From a virus, in IMG/VR virus record IMGVR_UViG_3300006914_000013, positions 1-64,000 of that record: a DNA stretch of 64,000 nt. One strand, given 5' to 3'. Made by a program: the position numbers and the translations under genes. The notes below the pieces were generated by a model. The model was not told the DNA's origin. It searched no databases and saw only the letters and a program-made list of their open reading frames with translations. Shown here piece by piece: positions 15,115 through 24,861 of this stretch. Every line of letters starts with the position of its first letter. Positions within the stretch are counted from its first letter, which is position 1.

Positions 15115-15918
15115 ATGTCTTTGGGCTCGCCAGTAACGAACAAGTTTCAGATCGGGACCGCCGAACTCCGTGTCGGTCCGATGACCTCGGCCATGAAGCT
15201 GCTCCAGACCCACTCCGTGGGCTTGGTCGACAGCTGCTCGGTCACCATCGGCCAGGAATCCGTCGACCTGGAAGGCGGTTTTCCGAAGCAACTGATGGAC
15301 TCGGCGGTGGTGCGTCAGACCGCCGAAGTGTCCACCGTGCTGCGTGAATACTCGCGCCGCAACCTGAAAATCGCGATCGGTGATGGTGTGACCACCGCTG
15401 TCGCGGACGTGGCCACCACCGTGGGCACCGCCGCTTCGGCTGCGGCCACCTCGCTGACCCTCGTTGCCGGTACCGGCATTTCGGGCAGTGACCTGATCGT
15501 GGCTTACAAGGTCAACACCCCGGAAACCGTGCAGATCCTGCGCGTGGCTTCGGTGTCGACCAACACCCTGACCCTGGACGCCTCCACCCCGCTGCTGTTC
15601 GACCTGGCGGTAGGTGACCCTGTGTTTGTGGCCAAACAAGTCGCGATCGGTGCGGTTTCCCAAACGAACTACATGGCTGCCGCCATCGTTCAGAAGGAAA
15701 ACAGCTCGGGTCGTCCGCTGGTGTGGAACTTCTGGAAGGCCTCTATCTCGGGCAACCTGGAGTACGCCACCAACTCCAGCGACTTCGCATCCACCACCAT
15801 GACCCTGAAATGCTTGCAGCCGGCAGCGGCTGAGTATGGCGTCGGGGCCAACCTGGCGCACTTGGCCAACATCATCCCGTCCCACCCTACTGGCTTCCTC
15901 GCCCTCGGCGGTAGCTAA
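15115..15918 (+). CDS. Major tail (tube) protein
   Basis: 267 residues, Thr/Ser/Ala/Val-rich with extended beta character, typical of tube subunits that stack into rings. Includes an inserted Ig-like-looking stretch around residues 95-150 (TSLTLVAGTGISGSDLIVAY). It is followed at once by a strong terminator and then by the assembly-chaperone and tape measure genes. High expression followed by transcript reduction is usual for tube genes. Good AGGAG site before the ATG. Confidence 0.72.
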   Translation: MSLGSPVTNKFQIGTAELRVGPMTSAMKLLQTHSVGLVDSCSVTIGQESVDLEGGFPKQLMDSAVVRQTAEVSTVLREYSRRNLKIAIGDGVTTAVADVATTVGTAASAAATSLTLVAGTGISGSDLIVAYKVNTPETVQILRVASVSTNTLTLDASTPLLFDLAVGDPVFVAKQVAIGAVSQTNYMAAAIVQKENSSGRPLVWNFWKASISGNLEYATNSSDFASTTMTLKCLQPAAAEYGVGANLAHLANIIPSHPTGFLALGGS

Positions 15919-15936
15919 GTCCGGGAACGCAACAGG

Positions 15937-15960
15937 GGCCGGGCGCTGCCCGGCCTTTTT
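15937..15960 (+). terminator. Strong Rho-independent terminator after the tube gene
   Basis: GGCCGGGC (15937-15944) pairs perfectly with GCCCGGCC (15948-15955) across a GCT loop and is followed by TTTTT. It should reduce transcription of the tape measure and later genes relative to head and tube genes. Confidence 0.8.
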
Positions 15961-15983
15961 CCATCAGCGATCGGAGGTGTGCG

Positions 15984-16514
15984 ATGTCGTTGTTCCGCGT
16001 CAGCAAGCCAAAGATCACCCTGCTGTTCAAAGAGATTTTGGGCGAAGTCATCGAGCAACAACCTGACTTGGCCTTGGGGCTGGCGATCGAGCTGGCCGCT
16101 GAACAGGCAAAGATGCCCTGCCCCAATCTGGAGGCCGTGGCGCAACGCCTGCTGGAAGAAAAGCTAGCCCCCGCCACCCCGACGCAGCCCGGCCCTAAAG
16201 GCAATGGCTTCGGTTCGGCGTACACCGCGTGGCTGAACTCCCTGAAAACCGACCAGCTCTGCCTGTGGCTGGCCGACTACGACCCGCAGCGGGCACAGGT
16301 CCTGTACTGCGAAGTCGACATGGACCTGGTCAAGTCCATGATCGAGATGAAAACCGCGCACGTTTGGCAAGACCTGCGCACCCGCTTTGAAGCCTGTCTA
16401 CTCGGCGCGGGCGGGAAGTTGACCAGCCAGAACGACACAGTCCACGACATCGACATGACCGACAAAGCGTCGGTGGATTCCATGATCGACATTATGAAAA
16501 AACTGGGGTTCTAA
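15984..16514 (+). CDS. Probable tail assembly chaperone
   Basis: 176 residues, helical, located between the tube and tape measure genes, the standard site for the gpG-type chaperone that coats the tape measure protein. The usual longer frameshifted product is not clear: an A-rich slippery run (GAAAAAAC) lies only five codons before the stop, and the -1 frame closes after about 25 codons. GGAGG precedes the ATG. Confidence 0.6.
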   Translation: MSLFRVSKPKITLLFKEILGEVIEQQPDLALGLAIELAAEQAKMPCPNLEAVAQRLLEEKLAPATPTQPGPKGNGFGSAYTAWLNSLKTDQLCLWLADYDPQRAQVLYCEVDMDLVKSMIEMKTAHVWQDLRTRFEACLLGAGGKLTSQNDTVHDIDMTDKASVDSMIDIMKKLGF

Positions 16515-16517
16515 GAC

Positions 16518-19500
16518 ATGGCCGGCGAAGACATTATTATCAAGACGCTGTTCCAGGCCGGTATCAAACTCGACCGCCAGGATGAACTTGAACTCCAGAA
16601 ACGTCTGTCGGCATTGGCGAAGTCGTTTGACCTCGACGTTGCCAAGCGGCAAGCCGAAGAACTCGGCGACTTGCTTAACCAGGTCAGGAAAGACCGGGGG
16701 CTGTTGCAGCGCGCCGCCACGTCGCCGGACAGGCTGACCAAAGGGCAGCAGGCGCGACTGCCCGCCGCATTCGGTCGACTCACGACCGCGCAGGAACAGT
16801 TGAACAAACTGTTCACCACCCTGAAAAACGCAGGCAACGCCGAGAGGCTTCCGGTCTTCAAGAACCTGACCGGGGTGAAAACCGTACTGAACGAAATGGG
16901 CGCGATTGCCAGTAAAATCTCGCCCCTGATCGACAACGTCACGCAGAGTTTCAAGGCCAACGCCACCGCCATGCGCAAGGCGCAGACGGATACGGTGCGC
17001 GATCAGCGCCTGCGGGAAAGTCAGGCGCGCACCGCTGAAACCCTGGAACGCGCTCGCCGTACCCGGGCGATCCAGTCGCCGGAGGGGCGCAAGGCGTTTC
17101 TCACCGCAGCCCGCGGTAACACCGGCGCGATTGAAACCGCCGCCAGCGCCAAGCAAGGCCGTGCCTTCGCCGCCTCGGCGCTGGCCGCTACAGAGCGGGC
17201 GGTGCTGCTGGAGCGCTCCCGCCCGGTGCAGGACCCTCGCGCCATCGAGCGCGCCGAGCGCAAGCTGGCCCTCTCGGCGCAGACGTTCCGCGACCTCGAT
17301 CAGCGCGCTGGCCAGCTGACCTCGATCGAGGCGCTGCGCAAAAAACAAAGCCAGCTGGACCGTGACAGCGAAATCGAGGGCCGCAAGAGCCCCGAGGCAA
17401 AGGCGGCGCTGCGTTCTGCCCTGCGTGGCGACCTGACCGCCGTTACCTCTTCGGTGGAAGCCAGCAAGGGCGCGTCCTTTGCCCTCAAGGAGTTGAACGC
17501 CCGCAAGCAGATCCACGCCCTGACCGAACAGGTTTATGGCGAGCAATCCAAAGAAGCTGAACGCTCTAGCCGTCAACTGGGCGCACTGTCGCAGGCTTAC
17601 GCCGGGCTGACCAAGCGGGTCACTGACCTGTCCGAAGTCGAGAAACTGCGCAAGACCAACAACCGCAAGGCCGATCAGCTGGCCCTGAAAGAAGCCGAAG
17701 TGGCGCAGACCCGTGCTACCCGTGGCCGCCTGCTGCGCCCCGGGCGCACCGCGCTGGAACAGGCTGGCGGCATCGGCGCCGGGGTCGACGGCTTCGGCAA
17801 TGTCGATGCAGCGAAGAAAGCCCAGGCGTTCGTCAAGGGTGAGCTGGGCGACCTGATCAAGTTGCAAAACGCCTATGCCCGAACCTTCGGCGTCACAAGC
17901 GACCAGGCCAAGACCGCGGCGGTCGAGGTCGAGCGCTATGGCGAGTTCCTGCGCAAACTGGAAACCCGTATCCAGTCGCTGGGGGCCACGGCCGACACGC
18001 AGAAACAAATCGACAAGCACGCGGAAGCGGTGCGCACCTCGGAAGAACGACGCCGCAACAACGCCCTCAAGCTGGCCAACGGCAAACAATTGCTGGAGGA
18101 AGCCAACGGCGATTTCACCGGCTACACCGACCGGCGCGCCCTCGCCCGAGCCAAGAACTTTGCCAATGCCGAGTTGACCCAGTTGCGGGCACAGCAGGAA
18201 TCGGCGGCGCGCACTGTCGGGGTGGCCAGCGGCGAGTACATCACGGCGCGCAAGGAAGGCGACGAGTTCGCCAAGACCATCGCGCTGATCGACCAACGCC
18301 TCGATCACCTGGCGACCACCATCCGCGCCATGCCGCGGCTGAGCACCTTCGACAGCGCGAACAAGCACGCGGCAGGTAAGCGGATTTATGAGACGGCCCG
18401 GGAAAACCCCAATGGGCTGGCCGAACTGGAGCCGGAACAGGCCAAGCAGGCCCGGGATTACGTGCGGGCGCGGCGCAACGAACAGGCGGCCTTCGGCAAG
18501 GGCCTGTCCAAATCCGGGGCCAGCAAAGCCGATATTGATGCGGCGGCAGTGGCGACCCGTAACCTGTCCGATGAACTGGCGGTGCTGGCCAAGGCCGCCA
18601 CCCCGGCCAGCCAAGGCATGGGCTTGCTCCAGGCGACCCTGCGTTCGTTCCTCAAGTACGCCGTGGGCTATGGCTCCCTCTACGGGTTGGCTTCGGCCAT
18701 CGTCGCGCTCGGCCGGTCGATGGTCGACCTCCAGACCGAAATGCTGGACATCCAGGCGGTTACCGGCTCGACCGATGCGCAGATGCTCAAGCTGACCGAC
18801 ACCGTCGCCCAGGTGGCGCGGACCAGCAAGTTCTCCCTGCTCGACCTGACTAGGGCGACCAAGGTTCTGGCGCAGGCGGGTATCTCGGTTGAGGAACTGA
18901 ACACCTCGCTGCAAGCCACTGCCAACTTCGCGGCGGCCACCGGGGCCAACCTTGAGGTGGCGGCGGACCTGCTGTCGACCACGCGCACGGTGTTCAAGGA
19001 GCTGTCGGACGACACGATCAGCAACCAGCTGGCCAAGGCGATCAACGTATCCAAGCTGACCGCCGAGGATCTGAAAACCATCCTGTCCCTCGGCGCACAG
19101 ACCGCCAAGTCGTTCAACCTGACCTCCGAGCAGTTCTTGGCCGCCGTGGCCACGCTGAAAAACGCAGGTCTCCGCAGCAGCACGGCGGCCACTGGCTTGC
19201 GCCAAGGCATGCTGGAAATTTTCAGCCCGGACGCCAAGCTGATCAAAGCGCTGCAAGCCCGCTACCGCGACCTCGGCGAGGAAATGGGCGCGGAAGCGGT
19301 GCGCGCCCGCTTCTTCGCGTTCAGCCGTGGCCGCTCGCCGCTGATCGCAGCGCTGACCGAACTGAAACGCTTGGGCTTCAACGATGAGGGTGCGATGGAC
19401 CTCTCGCGGGCCTTCGACATCCGTTCGACGAACGCCATTAAGGCGATGATCGCGAACCTGGAGGAACTGGCCGCCAACGAAGGCAAGATCACCTTCGGCC

Positions 19501-22500
19501 GCGCTGCGGCGGCGGGTGCCGCGACCACCATCGAAGGGTTGAACGCCAGCTTCACCCGCCTGATGTCGACCGTCAACACCTTCACCTACAGCCGCAGTGA
19601 AGGGGTGCTGGGGTTCCTCACCGACACGATTCAGTTCCTCGACAGGGCGATCCAGAAGCTGGACGAATGGGACCTCAAGCGCCGCTCGATGGGCCAGTCC
19701 TCGTTGACCGGGCCGAACGGCCTGTTCAATTCGTGGGACTCGGCCATTAACCCCTACGCCACGGTGCGTAACTTCGCCAAGAACAAATTCAAGGAGGCGT
19801 TCCCTAGCGAGCCCACCCCTGAAGAAGCGGTGGATCAGGCCACCTCCAGTGCTCAAACCCTGGCCAACCGCCGGGCGAAATTCGAAGAATTCGAAAACTC
19901 GGCCCGTGCTGCCGACATTCGCCTGGCCAAACTCGGCGAGACCGTGGGCAGCGCAGGCGACGGGCTGGTCAAGATCGAGCGGGTATCTGACGACCTGAAC
20001 CTGACCATTGCCCGGGTGTTCGGCCCGGGGCTGGAGGAACAGCGCGAGCAGCTGGTGAAGCTGGCGCAGAGTTACAGCAACCTGACCCCCAGCGAACGCA
20101 ATGTTCGTATCAAGGAGCTGATCGACAAGTTCCCGCAACTTGAAAAGTTCGACCCCGTTCAGCTGGATCGCAGCCTGGCCTCCATCGCCGGCATGGGTAC
20201 GGCGGTGGATGGCTTCCTGAAAGGACAGGCCGAAGCCCTGTCGGATGGCCTCGCGAAAAGCCATGAAGTCCTGGACAAGCTGCAAGGGAAAGCACCCTCC
20301 ACAGTGGCCGAGATTGAGGCGGTGGCCACCGAAGAAGTGGCCCGTCGTTTCCCGGAAATGCTGGACATCATGCGCGGCGACAGCAAGCTCGCCGCTGGCC
20401 AGCAGATCACCATTATGCAAATGGCCTCGCAGGTTTGGGCGGACCTGGTGCGTTCCAAAGGCGGCGCGGGCTTCCTGCAGGAAGAGGCCAAGATGCAGGC
20501 CGACGCCCTGCTGCTGAAAATCAAGGCGCTTTCGCTGACCCGCAACAAGGACACCGCCGAGGTCGACATCCGGCTGGCCATCCAGTCGCTGGAAACCGAG
20601 AACAAAAAGCTCGGCAAGGCTGCTGTCGACCGCATGCAGCAGATCAAGGACTTCCTGATCGCCGCCGCCGACAAGCTGGACCCGGGGGCCAACAAGAGCC
20701 TGCTGGAAACCGGGGTCAAGGAAATCACCAAGGGGCAGGAAATCACCGGCGCCAAGTCGGTGGCCGAGATTGACGCCCGGGTCAAGATCAACAACGAACT
20801 GTTTGAGAAGGTCCGCACCAACCCGGATTTCCGCACCAACCTGTTGCAGATGCCGGACACCACCGTGGGCCGTGAGGCGGCGCTGTCCTACACGGAGCCG
20901 GGCAGCCAAGGCATTCCGATGGAGGATGTGCTGAACGGCACACAGGAATACAAGGACTTCCTCGATCTGGCCAAGACGTTCAACGACACCTACCTGAAGC
21001 AGATCGAAACCCGTAAAGCCTACGCGGCGGAACTGAAGCGGGGCCAGGCGCTGGGCGATGCCGTGGAGAAAGCCACCACGGAGTTCAACGACTTCAGGAC
21101 CAACAAGCAGTTTCCTCAAGCCCGCGGGGCGCTGAACGCCAAGATCAACGCACAGATCGCGGTCGAGAATGACAACCTCGCCGAGGCGGAACGCCAGCGC
21201 GTGGCCAACCTGTCGAACACGGACATCGACAAAGACAAGACCATTCTCAAGAACGAACTGGACGCCAGGGCGCGCATCGCCAAGCTGGAAATCGAGCGCG
21301 CCAAGGAACTGGAGCAGATCAACCGCGAAGAGGCCAAGGTCGAGCTGGGCCGTGGCCAGCGGCAGAAGGCAGGCGAGCAGGCGCGGCTCAAAGGCACGCT
21401 GGACAACGCCACCAACCTGACCCCGCAAGCAGCGATTGACTCGACGATCGACCAGTTCGACAAGGTCAACGCCGAACGGCTGGCCCTGTTTGAGGAACAA
21501 CTGCGGCAGCAAGGCACCCTGACTGACCTGTCGGACGCCGAGATTGAGGAAAAGCGCAAGTCGCTGGCCCCGTACAAAGAGCAAGCGGCCTACCTAGAGC
21601 TGGTGTTCCGTCGTGAGCGCCAAGTGCGCGACGACATCGACGCCCAGCTCGCGCTCACCCTGAGCAGCGGCAACTTGATCAATGACGCCCGGCTGGAAGA
21701 CAAGGGCCTGGCCCCCGGGGACCGCACACAGCGCCGCGACTTCCTGCTCAACCAACGCAACCTGCTGCTCGACAAGCGCGACAACGCAATCAACACACTG
21801 GGCATTGCCCAGGGCAAAGTTCAGGACCTGGTCCCCAAATCCTTGGCCGACCCGGACAACCGGAACGTGGCCGAGTCGCTGCGCGTGGCGCGGGCGGAAG
21901 TCCACGACCTGACAGCGGTGATCGCCGACGCCAACACGGCGCTGGGGCAGACCGGTCTGGAACTGGAGCGCGTCACCGGCACTTGGGAGACGGGGTTCAA
22001 GCGCGCCTTCGACCCGAACGTCATCATGCGCAGCCTGGAACAGTCGGAGTCGTCGTTTGAGCACTTCGGCGAGGTCATCAATGACCATGTGGTCGGCGCC
22101 ATCGAAGGCATCGGCGATGCCTTTGCCGATGCCGTGGTGGAAGGCGAAAGCCTCGGCCACGCCATCGACGATGTGTTCTCGTCGCTCACCAAAGAGACCA
22201 TGCGCACGCTGATCAAGACGCTCAGCAACGAGACGATCGGCAGCCTCACCGGCACCCTGTTCGGCAGCAAGGAGCCGGGGCAACAGGGCCTCTTGCCGAG
22301 CCTGTTTGCGCGCTTGGGGCTTGGCGGTGGGGCGAAGAAAGGCGAAGCCACCCACACCACGGCGCAAGCCACCCAGCCGGTGGGCTTCGTTGACCGGGTG
22401 GTCAGCTCGCTGACCTTCGGCAGTTCAGAGGTCGAGAAAGACGGCAGCTGCCTGCCGCCAGAAACCGCCGAGGCGATGAAGAAAGTCGCCGCTGGCCCGG

Positions 22501-23132
22501 GGCTGGACAAGCTGGTTGCCGCCGAAGGCAAAGGCTTTTTCGAGGAACTGGGCGGGGGCTTCGTTGGCCTGCTGGACGATGTCACTAGTGGTTTCGGCAA
22601 GGTGTTCGGCAACCTCGGCGGGCTGCTCGGGCTGGGCAGCTCCAGCGGCGCGGGCCAGGCCACCGGCCTATTCAGCCTCGGCACCATGGTGGCTGGCATG
22701 TTTGCTGGCGGCGCGGGCGGGGCCGCCACCTACAAGGGTGCCTATGGCTTCGCCGGTGGCGGCATCATTCACGGGCCAGGCACTGGCACCTCGGACTCGA
22801 TCCCGGCCTACCTGACCGGCCCGAGCGGCCAGCACACAGAACTGCGCGTGTCCAATGGCGAAGCCATCCTGAACGCCAAGGCCACCGCCGCACTGGGCGC
22901 GGACTTTATCCACTCGGTGAACAACGGGCGGATGCTCAGCGCCCGCTCCAGCGCGGTGATGACCGATCAAGCCCAGCTGACCGGCTCGATGCCGGCGGCG
23001 CCGGTGTCCACCAACGGCCGCCCCGGCGGCGGTTCGGACATCTACAACGTCCACGTCACCCCGGCGCAGATGCGCATGCGCATGGGTGACTGGCTGGATC
23101 AGCAGATCCTCAACGAGAGGGCCAAGCGATGA
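16518..23132 (+). CDS. Tape measure protein
   Basis: 2204 residues. The first 680 are coiled-coil-like repeats of charged helices. Around 710-970 lies the conserved tape measure core (SMVDLQTEMLDIQAVTGSTD, ALSISV-type helices, LRQGMLEIFSPDAKLIKALQ). The C-terminus holds Gly/Ala-rich hydrophobic segments near 2030-2080 (GTMVAGMFAGGAGG), probable membrane-inserting parts used during DNA ejection. At about 0.15 nm per residue the tail would be near 330 nm. It starts three bases after the chaperone stop and overlaps the next gene by 4 bases. Confidence 0.93.
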   Translation: MAGEDIIIKTLFQAGIKLDRQDELELQKRLSALAKSFDLDVAKRQAEELGDLLNQVRKDRGLLQRAATSPDRLTKGQQARLPAAFGRLTTAQEQLNKLFTTLKNAGNAERLPVFKNLTGVKTVLNEMGAIASKISPLIDNVTQSFKANATAMRKAQTDTVRDQRLRESQARTAETLERARRTRAIQSPEGRKAFLTAARGNTGAIETAASAKQGRAFAASALAATERAVLLERSRPVQDPRAIERAERKLALSAQTFRDLDQRAGQLTSIEALRKKQSQLDRDSEIEGRKSPEAKAALRSALRGDLTAVTSSVEASKGASFALKELNARKQIHALTEQVYGEQSKEAERSSRQLGALSQAYAGLTKRVTDLSEVEKLRKTNNRKADQLALKEAEVAQTRATRGRLLRPGRTALEQAGGIGAGVDGFGNVDAAKKAQAFVKGELGDLIKLQNAYARTFGVTSDQAKTAAVEVERYGEFLRKLETRIQSLGATADTQKQIDKHAEAVRTSEERRRNNALKLANGKQLLEEANGDFTGYTDRRALARAKNFANAELTQLRAQQESAARTVGVASGEYITARKEGDEFAKTIALIDQRLDHLATTIRAMPRLSTFDSANKHAAGKRIYETARENPNGLAELEPEQAKQARDYVRARRNEQAAFGKGLSKSGASKADIDAAAVATRNLSDELAVLAKAATPASQGMGLLQATLRSFLKYAVGYGSLYGLASAIVALGRSMVDLQTEMLDIQAVTGSTDAQMLKLTDTVAQVARTSKFSLLDLTRATKVLAQAGISVEELNTSLQATANFAAATGANLEVAADLLSTTRTVFKELSDDTISNQLAKAINVSKLTAEDLKTILSLGAQTAKSFNLTSEQFLAAVATLKNAGLRSSTAATGLRQGMLEIFSPDAKLIKALQARYRDLGEEMGAEAVRARFFAFSRGRSPLIAALTELKRLGFNDEGAMDLSRAFDIRSTNAIKAMIANLEELAANEGKITFGRAAAAGAATTIEGLNASFTRLMSTVNTFTYSRSEGVLGFLTDTIQFLDRAIQKLDEWDLKRRSMGQSSLTGPNGLFNSWDSAINPYATVRNFAKNKFKEAFPSEPTPEEAVDQATSSAQTLANRRAKFEEFENSARAADIRLAKLGETVGSAGDGLVKIERVSDDLNLTIARVFGPGLEEQREQLVKLAQSYSNLTPSERNVRIKELIDKFPQLEKFDPVQLDRSLASIAGMGTAVDGFLKGQAEALSDGLAKSHEVLDKLQGKAPSTVAEIEAVATEEVARRFPEMLDIMRGDSKLAAGQQITIMQMASQVWADLVRSKGGAGFLQEEAKMQADALLLKIKALSLTRNKDTAEVDIRLAIQSLETENKKLGKAAVDRMQQIKDFLIAAADKLDPGANKSLLETGVKEITKGQEITGAKSVAEIDARVKINNELFEKVRTNPDFRTNLLQMPDTTVGREAALSYTEPGSQGIPMEDVLNGTQEYKDFLDLAKTFNDTYLKQIETRKAYAAELKRGQALGDAVEKATTEFNDFRTNKQFPQARGALNAKINAQIAVENDNLAEAERQRVANLSNTDIDKDKTILKNELDARARIAKLEIERAKELEQINREEAKVELGRGQRQKAGEQARLKGTLDNATNLTPQAAIDSTIDQFDKVNAERLALFEEQLRQQGTLTDLSDAEIEEKRKSLAPYKEQAAYLELVFRRERQVRDDIDAQLALTLSSGNLINDARLEDKGLAPGDRTQRRDFLLNQRNLLLDKRDNAINTLGIAQGKVQDLVPKSLADPDNRNVAESLRVARAEVHDLTAVIADANTALGQTGLELERVTGTWETGFKRAFDPNVIMRSLEQSESSFEHFGEVINDHVVGAIEGIGDAFADAVVEGESLGHAIDDVFSSLTKETMRTLIKTLSNETIGSLTGTLFGSKEPGQQGLLPSLFARLGLGGGAKKGEATHTTAQATQPVGFVDRVVSSLTFGSSEVEKDGSCLPPETAEAMKKVAAGPGLDKLVAAEGKGFFEELGGGFVGLLDDVTSGFGKVFGNLGGLLGLGSSSGAGQATGLFSLGTMVAGMFAGGAGGAATYKGAYGFAGGGIIHGPGTGTSDSIPAYLTGPSGQHTELRVSNGEAILNAKATAALGADFIHSVNNGRMLSARSSAVMTDQAQLTGSMPAAPVSTNGRPGGGSDIYNVHVTPAQMRMRMGDWLDQQILNERAKR

Positions 23133-23350
23133 GCCTACACGCTCTGACCGGCACCCTAGTTCGCACGGATGGCAGCTGCGTGATCGTGTTCACTGGCCCG
23201 CCCTTCCGGGCGATCCAGTGGACGCTGGCTGGCTCCGGCACCCTGACCCTGATCAGCGAAGTCACCGACGCCCAGGGCGTTGCGCTGGCCCGCTACAACC
23301 CCGGCACGGCAGGCGACACCCCGACTGTCTCTGTGCATTACGTTCCGTGA
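23129..23350 (+). CDS. Small hypothetical tail protein, Ig-like character
   Basis: 73 residues, almost entirely beta-type (GTLVRTDGSCVIVF, SGTLTLISEVTDAQGVALAR), resembling a single Ig-like or fibronectin-like domain. Its ATG overlaps the tape measure stop (ATGA). Position after the tape measure suggests a tail-tip accessory protein. Confidence 0.55.
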   Translation: MSLHALTGTLVRTDGSCVIVFTGPPFRAIQWTLAGSGTLTLISEVTDAQGVALARYNPGTAGDTPTVSVHYVP

Positions 23351-23357
23351 GGTGGGT

Positions 23358-23900
23358 ATGCCCCTTTTGACCGCAACGACCAACTTCACCATCCTCGACG
23401 CCAGCCCGGTGATCGAGAGCATTGTCCTGTCGGTGGTGGCCGCCGCTGCGCCGGGTACCGGCAAGGGCCGGATGATCCACCCGACGCTGGGCACGCTGGA
23501 CTACACGCTGGCCCCGCACGAATGGACCAACATGGCCGAGGACGCGATCATCGCGCCGATCTGGACCTCGCAGATGACCCTGTCGTCGGCGTCCAACACC
23601 CTGTGGCCGGGCAGCCTGCGCGACGTGGCACCAGAGGAACGCTGGATTCCCAGCGCTGGCCTGTCGATGCCGCTGGACATGCTCAAGGCGTTGATTGCCT
23701 TCTGGATGAACCCGCCCGATCCGGCGGTGGGGTACATCGAGTGGCACCCCTCCTACGTCACCAGCCTGAAGTTCAGCGTGATCATCGTCGGCATAGAGGT
23801 CGGGGGTGCGCCCATGACCATGTCCCCGCAATCGGTCGGCACCGACCTGGTGGAATACCCGGTGACGGTCAAACTGCGCATCGTCGGCAGGGTGGCCTGA
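23358..23900 (+). CDS. Distal tail region protein, hypothetical
   Basis: 180 residues from ATG 23358 behind GAGGTGG. Beta-rich (FTILDASPVIESIVLSVVAA, YPVTVKLRIVGRVA) with several Trp. Gene order after the tape measure corresponds to the distal tail/tip proteins of siphoviruses. The specific family was not recognised. Confidence 0.5.
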   Translation: MPLLTATTNFTILDASPVIESIVLSVVAAAAPGTGKGRMIHPTLGTLDYTLAPHEWTNMAEDAIIAPIWTSQMTLSSASNTLWPGSLRDVAPEERWIPSAGLSMPLDMLKALIAFWMNPPDPAVGYIEWHPSYVTSLKFSVIIVGIEVGGAPMTMSPQSVGTDLVEYPVTVKLRIVGRVA

Positions 23901-23901
23901 C

Positions 23902-24861
23902 ATGGCCCTGCGTCTGCTGGCCGGGCCGTTCCCGATGAAGGACATCGACGGCAACTATGCGCGCTGCTTTCACAAGCCGTCGTGGTTCGATTCGCTGATG
24001 GCGATGGCAGCCGTGACCGTCATTCACAAACCCACCGGCGATTCGCTGCAGAGCGGCACCCTGATTCAGCTCGACGGCTTTACCGGCGTGCGTAACCCGT
24101 CATTGACCGCTTACGACCTCTACTGCCACGACACGCAGAACACCGGCATCGCCGTGGCGTCGGCGGGCTTCACCTACATGGTCAAGCGCTCCGTGCATCC
24201 GGTGACCCTCTACCCCGAGGGGGTGGACATCCCAGACTCCAGTTGGCTGGCCGGTGGTGCTTACTTCCTGGCGGAACGGGTGTTGTTCATGGGACTGCGC
24301 AGTCGTCTGCACAGTGAAACCGGCAGTGGTGCCATCGAAGCCACCCTGCCCACCATGAACGCCGGGGGCATCGGCTACACCTACAGCCCGGGGCCTGCCG
24401 CCGGAACAGTGTTTGTATCGGCGATGGATTCCGCCGTGCTGTACGACCACGTCAACCGGGAAATCGTCAGCTGGCATCGCAAGCTGGGGTTCGACGCGGC
24501 CTACCCGCCGACCTACTCCCCGGCTCTCGGGGTCTGGTTTGTGCTGCGCCAGGAACTTAGCCCCGAGGTGCATCACACCATCAGTATTTACGCCGATGAG
24601 CCAATGCCCACGTCCCTGTCCGCCCCTGTGGCGCTCGGCATCGTAGGCCAAGGCAGCTCGGTCGAATACCGCACCCGCCTGCTTGGCGCCAGTGGCGAAC
24701 CGTGTGCCGGTGTACTGGTGGACTGGTCCAGTACCACGCCGGGGGTGGTGCAGATCGCGCAATCAACCACCGACGTGGACGGCTACGCCCGCACCCGGGT
24801 GACCCTGCCGATCGGCAGCACCGGCCTTAACTTCAACCTGACCGCAGGGGTGCTGCTCTGA
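23902..24861 (+). CDS. Tail tip protein with C-terminal Ig-like domain
   Basis: 319 residues. The first two thirds look like a beta-propeller or other repeated-strand fold; residues about 235-319 (SVEYRTRLLGASGEPCAGVL, then DGYARTRVTLPIG) resemble bacterial Ig-like domains, common on virion surfaces where they bind cell glycans. The stop overlaps the next start by one base. It resembles the next gene product in layout (propeller-like part plus C-terminal beta domain), hinting at a distant relationship. Confidence 0.5.
   Translation: MALRLLAGPFPMKDIDGNYARCFHKPSWFDSLMAMAAVTVIHKPTGDSLQSGTLIQLDGFTGVRNPSLTAYDLYCHDTQNTGIAVASAGFTYMVKRSVHPVTLYPEGVDIPDSSWLAGGAYFLAERVLFMGLRSRLHSETGSGAIEATLPTMNAGGIGYTYSPGPAAGTVFVSAMDSAVLYDHVNREIVSWHRKLGFDAAYPPTYSPALGVWFVLRQELSPEVHHTISIYADEPMPTSLSAPVALGIVGQGSSVEYRTRLLGASGEPCAGVLVDWSSTTPGVVQIAQSTTDVDGYARTRVTLPIGSTGLNFNLTAGVLL

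Noticed and set aside
16490-16600. Programmed -1 frameshift in the tail chaperone gene at GAAAAAAC
   Set aside because: The -1 frame closes after about 25 codons and the tape measure gene starts right there, so no gpGT-like extension is evident.
16398-21584. 1728-codon open frame on the minus strand opposite the tape measure gene
   Set aside because: It is antisense to a clear tape measure protein; in GC-rich DNA the opposite frame often stays open. No ribosome site and no recognisable domains.
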